In this document: positions 1 to 11,300 of the stretch, one piece after another
Position numbering within the stretch: position 1 is the stretch's first letter
How the letters are laid out: every line of letters begins with the position of its first letter
NCBI RefSeq assembly: GCF_947172395.1
Contig: NC_069098.1
Location: 3,403,001 to 3,467,000, forward strand
Direction: 5' to 3'
DNA: 64,000 nt
From: Bicyclus anynana
Lineage: Eukaryota; Arthropoda; Insecta; Lepidoptera; Nymphalidae
Notes under the pieces: generated by a model
Database searches by the model: none
What the model was told of the DNA's origin: nothing
Seen by the model: only the letters and a program-made list of their open reading frames with translations
Made by a program: the position numbers and the translations under genes

Positions 1-831
1 ATTGAATATCTAATGTTGTTTAAATAACCTCATCAGTTATTTATTTCAATTCAATTCAATTCAATTAATTTATTTGCAATTGTACAGTTACATTAGCTGG
101 TATACAATAAAAGTTGTCTAATACATCGTGTGTAAATGAAAGTTTATGTTTAATTTGACTGGATTAAGTTATCTATGATCTAGTATATTATAGTCTCCAA
201 GATTTTGTATGAAATACGTGTCTGGCCGCAACTTAACTACTATTTGTAACATTTGGCAACCTATTGTATTGTGTCACTGTGAATATTATCTATCATTTAT
301 TTGTTATCACAAATAAATAACAGATTAGAGTAGGTATATATTTCTTATCCAGGATCTTAGACTATTAATCTTGTTAACTAATAAACTTTGGACATACTCT
401 TTGTACCCACCTGTTTTGTTGTCAAGAATATCACTAAGGGTATATTGCACTCGCTTAGTTACTATTCGTATTCAGATTACCTACGTGACCTTTAAGTGTT
501 ACTTAACAGCGACTTTGTATTTTAAAATTCATTCGTTATGTATAATCAAGCAAAACAGTAGTTAGAGTACTTACCTTAGATTAAATTTATATATCTATTA
601 TTCTATCTATTTCTATTAAGATTATTTTGATAATTCGGATGATAATAATCACTTCTTTTTCCAAAAGTATATTAATATTAGTAAGTTATATTAAATAATG
701 TACGAGTAAACATGCAACCAATATTTCAATAGAAATATTTTTTTGTCAATTAATCTTGCTTAATATCAATTTAAGTTAATGTTACTCGTAAGATTACCTT
801 TTTGTTAGTGTTTTTTATTTTTGTAACTTAC

Positions 832-1014
832 CACTGCTGTTTTGTCTGACCACTTATCCAAATTTTTCCACAGATATTCAGTAATGGTTGCTTCCGGTAT
901 GACTCTATCTTCAAACGGAGATTTCACAGTCTTATCTACAGTCCAAATGTGTTTCATTTTGGATAAACATCCTCTATTTTCTATTACACCTTTTAACGCT
1001 TTAGTTAACAACAT
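832..1014 (-). CDS. Gene 0: acyl-CoA synthetase (4CL/luciferase-like), exon 1 only, runs off left edge
   Basis: This is the first coding exon of a fourth tandem paralogue. Its protein end (IWTVDKTVKSPFEDRVIPE, then EYLWKNLDKWSDKTAVV) matches exon 1 of gene A almost residue for residue. The exon ends at a good donor (GTAAGT, 831-826) in the same phase (0) as genes A and B. I place the start at the ATG at 1014 (MLLTKALKGV) because it aligns with the start of gene A; an in-frame ATG at 1032 would add six residues. The N-terminus is basic, as in the paralogues. The 5' flank (about 1015-1075) resembles the flank of gene A exon 1, which suggests genes 0 and A are relatively recent tandem duplicates. 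Positions 1-831 are intron 1; the remaining exons lie outside the window. The family role is ATP-dependent activation of a carboxylic acid to its CoA ester; the substrate cannot be read from this exon. Confidence 0.8.
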
Positions 1015-2381
1015 GACGTCGTTTACGTCCAATGAACACTAAATAAAATAACTACACAAAGTATATTATAATATGATACACTAAAGAATATTTATTCGTA
1101 AGTGGAATTAAATTTAAAACACGACTCTTCCACTGTCAACAGTTTATCAGAATGATATGATTGTGTGTGTTTTATTGTACTGTTTATTCAAATATACTAG
1201 TAATACGCCTGCCATTGACAGTAAAGCAAGTTGTAGAAATCTTAAAATACACCGCGCTCCAAGGCCTCAGAAATTAAATAGTTCGTGCCGTTATCGTCCT
1301 CGATATAACTTCGGTCGTCTTCACTAATTGCTCAATAATTATAAACTATTCAAAGAAAATGAGCTCAAAGGAAATCACACTAATAATAAAAAAGGCCAAA
1401 GTTTGTTTGTTTACATTTGATACTGCAACAGCTGAACCGATTTAGCTGAAACTTCGAAAGAATATCTGTATAATCTGGATTAACACACTCGTTTTCACTA
1501 TTCATCCCGAAAAATCTATGATTTGTGAAAGACAGAAATTTACAAGAACGGAATCGCGGGCACCCACTAGCTATATTTAAATAAACGACGTTATAAATAG
1601 CTAAAAGAAAATTATAGACCATTTGCAGGAATAGTAATTTATTTAACTATGAGAAATCGATTATAATACAACCTATAATTTCTATATTCTATACAATAGA
1701 GAAGATGAACTATTGTCTTCTGAATAATTATTTTTTAACGTCCAGCGATAAGTGTTAATCTAATAGTGATGGTCATGTGCGTAAATTATAATCCCAACGT
1801 AACTAAGTCTGATTTATTAGTAATCAAATTTGTACAAAATGTTATAACATAACCCCGAATAAAGGCGAAGTGCTAAAGAAACAATACGATGCTAAAGTCA
1901 ATTTATAAAAAGCTTTGATTGAAAGTTAAAAAAAAATATTATCAATTATAATTTATTTAATTTTAGAGATATTCAAATTAATACAAATATTAAATTTTCG
2001 CTCAAATTAATAAATGTTAACTATTAGTAAATTATAACAAAAAACAAGGAAAACAAGGAAGTAAAATCTAACCAAGGTCAAAAACACCGGCAAAGGCATC
2101 GGCATACTATTTAAACTCAATTATGTGTGTACTATTTCTATTCATAATATACTTGTAAAGAGCTCACGTCACACATCACAGAAAAAATTTACGATACAAA
2201 TTGCTATCTTAGTTAAACATATACAATGACAATAATCAAATACTAAGGTAATATAAAATTGTATTCTACTCGTAGAACTAGACACACATTTTACATCTCT
2301 CTAGAACAGAAAGAGAGTCGTAAATACAATCAATAGTTCAAAACGTAAATGTAAGACTATATAAGTTAACTATTTCTTAAA
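1015..2381. other. Intergenic spacer between gene A (stop) and gene 0 (start)
   Basis: AT-rich spacer of about 1.4 kb that must hold the promoter of gene 0 and the 3' UTR of gene A, since both genes read leftward. No coding exon is seen. About 1385-1575 is a reverse-oriented fragment of the dispersed lepidopteran repeat whose other end reads ACTAGCGGACGCCCGCGACT; here it ends GGAATCGCGGGCACCCACTA. Confidence 0.6.
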
Positions 2382-5300
2382 CTAAAGGCCTATAAGAAGT
2401 CTTCTTAAAATTTTTCCTGATGGATTCTTTGGGATGCTATCAATAAACTGTACTTCTTTTAACTTCTTATATGGTGCTACTCTCTTACTGACATACTCCA
2501 TTATATCGTTTTCACTCGTACTGGAATCTTTATTCAGGACTACGAAACCTTTAGGCTTTTCCCCTGTTTTATCATCTGGTACACCAACTACAGCTGCATC
2601 AAAAACTGCTGGGTGTTCCCTAATAATACTCTCTAATTCTGCTGGTGGAACTTGGAAAGCATTTACCTGTAATACAAAAGATATTACATTAAAAACAAAA
2701 ATATTGAGCGAATATGTATGGTATGAATATTATAATACTATGCTATTAGAATCATTTTTGTAGCTTAATTATTTACCTTTATTAGTTCTTTTAGTCTATC
2801 GGCTATAGTAACATAACCAGATTCATCGATCTTTGCCAAATCACCACTCCTCAACCAACCATCTACAAACACCTGTGAATTTGCCTCGCGGTTGTTTTTA
2901 TAACCTTTCATCACATTTGGTCCTTTTATCAGCAACTCTCCTAACTGAAATATAAACATAGTTTACAAAGCATTATTTAAAAACTTAGTTTTAATACGTT
3001 CTCAGTGATAATACGAATAAATGCCCTTCCGGCGTCTGTGTTTCCTGACATGTATAATTTGTGCACCTTCAAGGCAAGAGTGAATAGACATCTTCTAGGC
3101 AAACGCGCTTCATCTTAGACCTCATCATTGCTTTCCATCAGGCATGATTGTGTTCAAGCGTAAGCCTTCATAAAAAAAAAAGAATTTCAAGTAATTTCTA
3201 GTAATTTTCATATTTTTTTTTTAAACAAACCTCATTGGGACCCATATTATTCATTTCACTGTCAACAATCCTTAATTCAGAGTTTGGTAATGTAAATCCA
3301 ACTGAGCTATAATCTTTATGATCATTGGGTGTTGTTGTCACAACTGGCCCAGCCTCAGTGCAACCGTAAACTTGACCAAAGTGTACTTCATGCTGAAAAT
3401 TTAATTTAAAGTTTAGGAAGGACATTTATATATTTTTATCATGCAGCAGTGGGGTGATCTCCTCCCGAGTGTCGGGTGCACGAGTAAGAGTGAGAGTAAG
3501 AGGCGGGGATCTTGCTCTCACGGTGATTTCTTCCAAGCTCCGAAAGGGGTTTTGGAGCTTAGACGTCTTAATCTATGGGTCGAGTTGTCAGTGCCCCTAT
3601 GTGGACTGCGATTCCTCGCTATATAGCGCTGGGACGGTGTCATATTCCACTTATCTGCTCTAACGTAGTTCATAGAGGTTGTAGAGGTCGTCTCAAAACA
3701 CGCTGACTTTACATGGTAAATGCCGAAATGGGAGCCAACAAAATAAAAAAATCAGGTGCCCACGATCAGGCAAAATGGTAAATTGTTTATGCCGGAAAGC
3801 GGAGCCCAAATAGTGAGATAACGCTAGATTATTGTAATTTTATCTATACTAATATTACAAAGAGGAAATTTTTGTTTGTTGTTGAGTTGGCTCTAAAACT
3901 ACTGAACCAATTTGAAAAAAAAGTGCTATTGGCTATGTTTTATCCCCGTATTACTAGGGGGACGGGAACCATGCGGGTGAAAGCTAACACAGTTAACCCG
4001 TAAATAGCTCCCGTATTACTTTTGGTAGGTGCATTAATTTTTTTTTTTTTGGATACAATTGCAATACCAAAATAGATTAAGTCAATTATTAGTTTAAATA
4101 AATAAACTAAATAAATAAATTAAATTAAATAAATTCATGTCTCAAATACTTACGTCCATTTTACTCAAAAATCGCTCCACGTCAGCTTGTGGCAAAGGCG
4201 CTGCTCCTGTTAATACATTTTGTAGCTTCTCAAAATGGTTTGATTTCACTAGGTGGTTTGATGCTAGGAATAAAACTGAAAAAGTTGGATACATTATACA
4301 AAAATATATAAATAAAGGATACTTATATAATTGGTTGTGATTACTTGATTGTTTGTAACACGCGATCTATACACGTAGAGTCATAATACATACCAATCTT
4401 AGACCAATAGTAGTTAATCGTGGGACATGGCATTGCATGCACCATTCATATATTATAGCTTGGCAAGTTCGTTCCTAACACTCCTGATGATCCGCGCGGC
4501 CAGGGGGCGTGTAGCGATGAATGAAAACCCCACGACTGATGCATCTCACTTGCCCGTACGCACGTTTTCACACCCGCGCAGTCTTTCCCTTCCGTCGCCC
4601 GCATATCATGGGAGTGTGTACCGAAATGGTACCACATATTTAAAAATTGCAAGTAAATAACATAGAAGCGAGTAACGTTACAATCCTGCGTGAACGCAGC
4701 GATTGCGTCATCCCCTCCTTCCCCGCGCGGGCTCGGCTCGATGCCCGTCGGATTTCGAACGACGAGAGTGTGTCGCTCGCTATTAGAGTGGACGCACGTT
4801 CCGAATTATAAAAATTAAAACCCCGAATTATAAAAATTAAAACCTTTAAAGTGAACCCAAATTGTTCCATAGTAAGTGCAGTGCGATTCCCCGCATTAGG
4901 GTAAGTTTTGAATGGCACATTAAAATACTTTATGCAACGTAATATCTCAATGTCACCTTCATCACGGCTTCTTTGTTCATTACTTCTTTGTGTGTGTATT
5001 TTATTTTTCTCTTACTTTTAGCTTACTTACATTATACTAGAAGAATTGTATCTTTTTTTATCATAATATTAGTGCAATAACCATGAACATTCGGTAAAAT
5101 TAATTATTAGTCACATATTCTAGAATGTTCATACAACTTTTTCTTTGCTGACCCGCAATTCGAATAAATCTTCAATTTATTCGAATCATTTAGCCTTCAG
5201 CTTATTATATACTAATTTTGTTTTAAATATTACTTCGTTCTGGTTGTTACCACCACACCGGCATTTCTTCTATGTGTAAGTACAAACCTGTTTCGCACAT

Positions 5301-8300
5301 CCGCCGGTCAGTGGTCACCAGGACGAATTGATATAGCTACCGCTAATTAGGTACTGTATCGATTCCAGGGTTCGTCGCCTTCGTCGCTTTCGTCGCCTTC
5401 GTCGCCTTCGTCGCCTTCGTCGCCTTCGTCGCCTTCGTCGCCTTCGACGCCTCCGTCGTCGTCGTCTTCGTCGTCGTCGCCGTTGCTCTTATTCTTCGAT
5501 GCACGGATTATACATCAGGATAAACAACGAATCGAATCATCTACGTGTACACGTGTCTACGCATCCGACGTGCCCTGAACCAAATCCCGTCGGGTTCTCC
5601 GCGTCCTGGTGCCACCTTACATCTCGGCATCACAACAGGGGAGTACTTCATACAGCAACATCAAAGATTAGCAGATAAAATACGGACTACCACGACCCTA
5701 CAAATTTCGTGTGCCTACCGCGAGCTAGTATTTTAGATTAAATTATTGAATACAAATTATATTTTTATCTCACCGGATTTTATTTAATAATATCTCCGCC
5801 CTGCTCTTACCCGGTCCCGGTGCACTGGCGCCCTTGTCGTGGTTTATCTGCTTTTCTTTTTGTTGCCTAGTAGTAGATTTGTACGGTGCATGGTTTTTTT
5901 TTGTAAAACGCTTGATTTTTTTTGGTTTGCAGTAACTGAGGTGAACGTAGTGTCCTTTTATTTGTAATCGTTGACGATTTTAACGAATTAGTGCATATTT
6001 TTTTCTCAAAAAAATATTAAATTTATTATTATTAATTTTTGTATATTTGACTGGAGGTACGGTCAACAAAAAAAAAAACTTAATACCATATTTTTTCTTA
6101 TTGTTAAAATTTATTAAATGTTATAAGTGTATTTGCGTACTTTAGCACTAGTTTACTAAAACTAAAGGTGCGTTCACACCAGTTGCAATTATTTTCTTTT
6201 TTTTTTTGTTTTTCATTTTTTATTTTTTTGTTGCAAATCATTATATTATTTCATTCATTCATATTATCAAACCAAAGCGTTCTGTTAAATTGATTGTAAC
6301 AGAACGAAGATTTCGTTTTTTTCATTTTTTTTTTGTGCCATTCCATACATACCCTATCATATAAATTTTTGTTTGGTTTATTTAGTTTTTTTTTTCTCTT
6401 ATATTATTTGTTTACTTACTCATAATGTCGTATCCCATAAAATTTTTTTCACTGCAAAAATCCGAATTGGAGTATGAGGTAGCGGTAAGAGGTGAAGTTC
6501 CCGCCAATACAGTGTCTGACCTCAGGAAGCAAATAAATAAACTGGGTCAGTTATATCCTTCGGAGGACATACTGTGCACCCATCTCGAGCCCCAGGAGGA
6601 TTTAGACAATTGTGTTGAATTATTAGAAAAAATAAATTTATCAATTACGACAGAGGTCACAGATAAGAATGTATTAGGTAGGCACGAAAATCTTTTGAAT
6701 CACTTATATCATAGACTTAACAGAATAGAACCTGGCAAACAACAGCTAGATACTAAAACTCAATGCAATTCCTTATTTAAAGAATTATATGAGCAAATTA
6801 TAAACTTAAAAAATAAAAGTATTGACCCGTTATCAATAACTACTTCGAACACGGATCCACAGTCTTCTTCACCTCCACTAAATATTACTGTCACTTGTGA
6901 AGGCAATAATAGGTTCCCTACTGAAATAGGTAAATTAAAATATGACGGAAAATCATGCGTCCGTTCATTCATTGAGCGAGTCAATGAATTTAGCTTAGCT
7001 CGTAATATATCAGGCACTAAAATTTTAGCCTATGGTACTGATATTTTTACTGGTGATGCCATCCATTGGTATCGCAGCGTCAGAGACCAGGTTTCAACTT
7101 GGGAAGAGCTAGCCGTTCTTTTAAAGCAGGATTTTGACAGAACAGACTATGACTACCGCTTATTATCAGAGATTCGTGCTAGAACTCAGGGAAAGAGCGA
7201 AAATATAACTATTTATTTATCAATTTTATCAGGCATGTTTGCTCGTCTGTCAAAAGCCCTGCCGGAGGAAGACCAGCTCGAGATAGTGTTGCACAATATT
7301 CGGCCATGTTACGCAAGTACTTTAGCATCCGCTACGAATATCGAATCAATAGAACACTTACGAACATTGTGTAAGAATTATGAAAATGTTCAGTCTCGAT
7401 TATCCCAGTTTCATGAACCTATCGCCGCCACTTCAGATACTTTAGCACCTGAGTTTGCATATAAACAAGACGCAAATATTAGTAATAAAAATAATTATAA
7501 TTCGAATTTTTACAAAAAGTTAACTCATCCTAGTAATAATAATAATCAAAGTAATTACGATAAGCCTACCACTAATAATATCGATATTAACAAAAAATAT
7601 TTACATTCTATTAATAAAACTAACACTACTAACCCTACTAAAAATGTTTTCTGTCCCAGATGTCGAAATAATACCCACAGCTTTCATAACTGTAAAAGCA
7701 CAGAGGTCATTTGTTTCAAGTGTGGATTAAAAAACTTTAAAAAACCAGAATGTCCCACTTGCAATCCAAAAAACTAGAAAGGCAGAATTGTATGATTAAA
7801 GGCCACCTAGATAAACAGGAATGGAATAATTAATTGGTTAACAACAATTAAAAATTTTTTCGCCTGTTACAAAATTTCTACAATTCTGCCAAATAAGCCT
7901 CTAGGTGATATTAGACCTTACGTTAATGTAAAAATTAATGGCATCGAAGCGTCAGGACTTTTAGACTCTGGTGCAACAGTCACAATTATTGGAAACGGTT
8001 CTCACGATACATTGATACGCAGTGGTCTTAAACTTGTTGAGAACGGAACAAATATCTCAATAATTGCTGCTGGCGGAAACGTTTTTAAAAGTATAGGAAC
8101 TATTAACTTACCTATAAGTTTTGAGGGTCAATTTAAAATAATTGAGGCTTTAGTTGTTCCCGAAATACAATTGTCACTTATATTAGGCATTGATTTTTGG
8201 AAATCGTTTAATTTATGTCCTAAATATTTAAGTACGCTTAGTTTTACTGCATCACTGGCAGACACTAGTGCTAAGTGTACATCGGAAAAATTGCTAAATT

Positions 8301-11300
8301 CTTATAATAATTTAAATAATACTCAAAGAGCTATTGCTGACAATGTCATCGAGCAATTTCATGACATTTCATTTACAAATCGTGGGTTAGGACGAACACA
8401 TTTAATTACGCATCGCATCGATACGGGTGATTCTCCACCAATTAGGCAGAGATATTACAGGCTTTCTCCCGAAAAGCAAAAGATCCTTGTTGAGCAGGTG
8501 GATGAGATGTTAGGATTAGATGTGATCGAGCCCTGCGAGAGCCCTTGGCAGTCGCCAGTTCTTTTAGTAAATAAAAAAAACGGAGAGCCTCGATTCTGCC
8601 TCGATAGTAGGAAATTAAATTCAGTTACCAAACGCGACGCCTACAACCTTCCATATATATCGGAAATTTTAGATAATTTGCGAGATGCACGGTTTTTAAG
8701 TAGCTTAGACTTGTCCAAGGCCTTCTGGCAAATTCCTATTGCTGAAGAACACAGAGATAAGACAGCGTTTTACGTGAATTCTCGTGGCACGTTTCGATTT
8801 AAAACCACACCATACGGACTAACCAACGCTCCGGCCACGCAACAACGCTTAGTTGACGCTTTATTAGGTGATGTTGACCACCGTATCTTCGTTTATTTAG
8901 ACGATATAATTATTGTTAGTGAAACTTTTGATGATCACGTCTCTCTTTTAATTCGTGTTTTAGAAAAATTAAAGAAGGCTAACTTAACTATAAATTTGAA
9001 GAAGTGCGAATTCTTTCGAAGCCAACTAAAATATTTAGGTTATGTTGTGGATGCTCACGGATTACGAACCGATCCTGATAAAGTGGAGGCCATACTTAAT
9101 TTCCCAACTCCTACAAATCGTAAGGAGTTGAAACGTTTTTTAGGAACTGCAACATGGTATCGTCGTTTTGTCCCACAGTTTAGTACTATTGCAGGACCGC
9201 TTAATAAATTAACTTCTTGTAAAAAGAATGCACCACCCTTCCTATGGACAGACGAGGCTGACGTAGCTTTCAAAAAACTTAAAGAGTGCTTAGTTTCCGC
9301 TCCAGTTTTGTCATGTCCCAATTACGATTTACCATTCGATGTGCATACAGATGCAAGTAATTATGGAGTTGGCGCCATGCTTACTCAAACTATTAATGGC
9401 CAAGAACACCCGGTTGCATATATGAGTCGAACATTGACGGCAGCAGAAAAGAACTACAGCATTACTGAACGTGAAACTCTTGCAGTACTGACAGCATTAG
9501 AACATTGGAGATGTTACGTAGAGAACGGAAAAACATTTAACGTTTACACAGACCACAGTGCGTTAAAATGGTTTCTCTCAATCAACAATCCAACGGGTCG
9601 TCTTGCACGTTGGGGTCTACGTCTATCTGCATTTAATTTTGAAATTAAACACCGTCGTGGTGCCGACAATATTATTCCGGACGCCTTGTCTCGGGCTATC
9701 CATATCTCAGCAATTACTACTGCCAAATCTGTCACAACTACTACAGACGATTGGTACAAAAATATTTATAATAATTGTATAACTAATTCACAAAATTTTC
9801 CAAATTATAAAATTAAAAATGATTCTCTCTTTCGGTTAACTAAAAATAAATGCCACTTAACTGATGAATTTTCGTGGAAAGAAGTAGTTCCATCAGAACT
9901 CAGAGAAGCTATTATAAGCGAAAATCATAATGAGCCCACTTCTGGTCATTTAGGTATTTTTAAAACGTACAAACGCATTACGCTTCGTTATTACTGGCCT
10001 GGCATGTTTCGTGACGTTTCAAGTTACGTTAGCTCATGCCAAACTTGCTTACAATATAAGGTGCAAAATCATGCCACGCTAGGTGAAATGGGTCGGCCCA
10101 AGCAATGTTCCCGTCCCTATCAAATGATATCAATCGACCTTGTCGGTCCTCTCCCGGTTACCCGAAAACAAAATTCTTATATTCTTGTAATTACCTGTTG
10201 TTTTTCAAAGTTTTGTCATATCTTCCCTCTTAAAAAAGCAACTTCTGAAATTATAGTTAAAATTTTAGAAGAACAAATATTTTTAGTTCACGGGGTTTGC
10301 CAAACTGTCTTCATGGACAATGGCCCTCAATTTATTAGTAGTGTCACTAACAATTTTTTCAAAAAATATAATGTCCCCAACGTATTTTACACACCCAAAT
10401 ATACCCCTCAAATTAACACTGTAGAAAGGTATAATAAAACTATTGTAACATGTCTCTCTACCTTCGTCGATAAGGATCATCGAACCTGGGATACATTTAT
10501 ACCAGCAGTACAATTCGCGATTAACAACTCCATCAACGAAGCTACTGGTTATACACCATCTTTCCTAGTTTTCGGTCGCGAAGTTGTTATTTGTGGCTCA
10601 CACTATCTCGACAATGACGTTGGAGACGAAATCGTATTTATGCCAAGAGATTTATACGCAGAAAATCGTGGTTGCTTGGGCAGCTTGTTTGATGAGGTGC
10701 AAAAGACATTATATCATGCCCATGCAAAAAACATTCGAAGGTATAATTTGCGCAGAAAAGCCCACGAATTCAAGGTAGGAGACATAGTGTACAAGAGAAC
10801 TTATGTCTTGTCTGACAAAGACAAGTTTTTCAGTAAAAAGTTGGCCCCAAAATATATAAAGTGCCGAGTTCTAGAAAAACGCTCACCACTTGTATATGTC
10901 TTAGAAGACATGTTGGGTAACAATCTAGGGACTTGGCATATTAAAGATTTAAAAATAAATCATAATTGATCCTTAATAATTAACAAATTTTTGAATTAAA
11001 TACTATTATTAAATATAGCACATTTCATTAACTCAGTTATAATTATATTTTTTAGAATACAACACAACTCACATCTACATTAGTTACATTAACTCGCCCC
11101 ATTATAATCATAACACATTCTTCCAATAAGTCAACTGCTGCCGCAATAAGCAGTGACTTTTTAAATGAAAGATAGCGACTTGTAACGAATGCTTAGTTAC
11201 AAATCGTTTTAATGAAAGGTGATGTATGAAAGGTTATTATGAAAGGTAATTGTGAAGAATTGATACTAGTATTTAACACGGATTTTATTTTTAAAATAAA

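Larger units (their letters stand above)
4617..5824 (+). repeat. 5' LTR of the gypsy element (1208 bp)
   Basis: Starts TGTACCG and ends GGTGCA, the usual TG...CA. It has, in order: two tandem copies of an AT-rich 22-bp block with the text AATTATAAAAATT (about 4799-4843, candidate TATA boxes), a heat-shock-element-like triplet (5118-5130), a perfect 12-bp hairpin holding an AATAAA (5158-5186), and a 9-bp tandem array CGTCGCCTT (about 5372-5443). The 3' LTR matches apart from one more unit of that array. The 92- and 63-codon ORFs in the LTR are not considered genes. Confidence 0.95.

Noticed and set aside
4640..4918. 92-codon ORF (minus) and 63-codon ORF (plus, 5545-5736), each present twice
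   Set aside because: They lie in the gypsy LTRs and are duplicated only because the LTRs are; no domain or start context supports a gene.
7775..7811. Programmed -1 frameshift between gag and pol
   Set aside because: Gag and pol lie in the same frame, so a single frameshift cannot join them.
7790..7897. Intron removing the gag/pol stops
   Set aside because: A GTATGA...AG pair exists, but the gag stop TAG at 7775 is upstream of that donor, so splicing there would not restore the frame.
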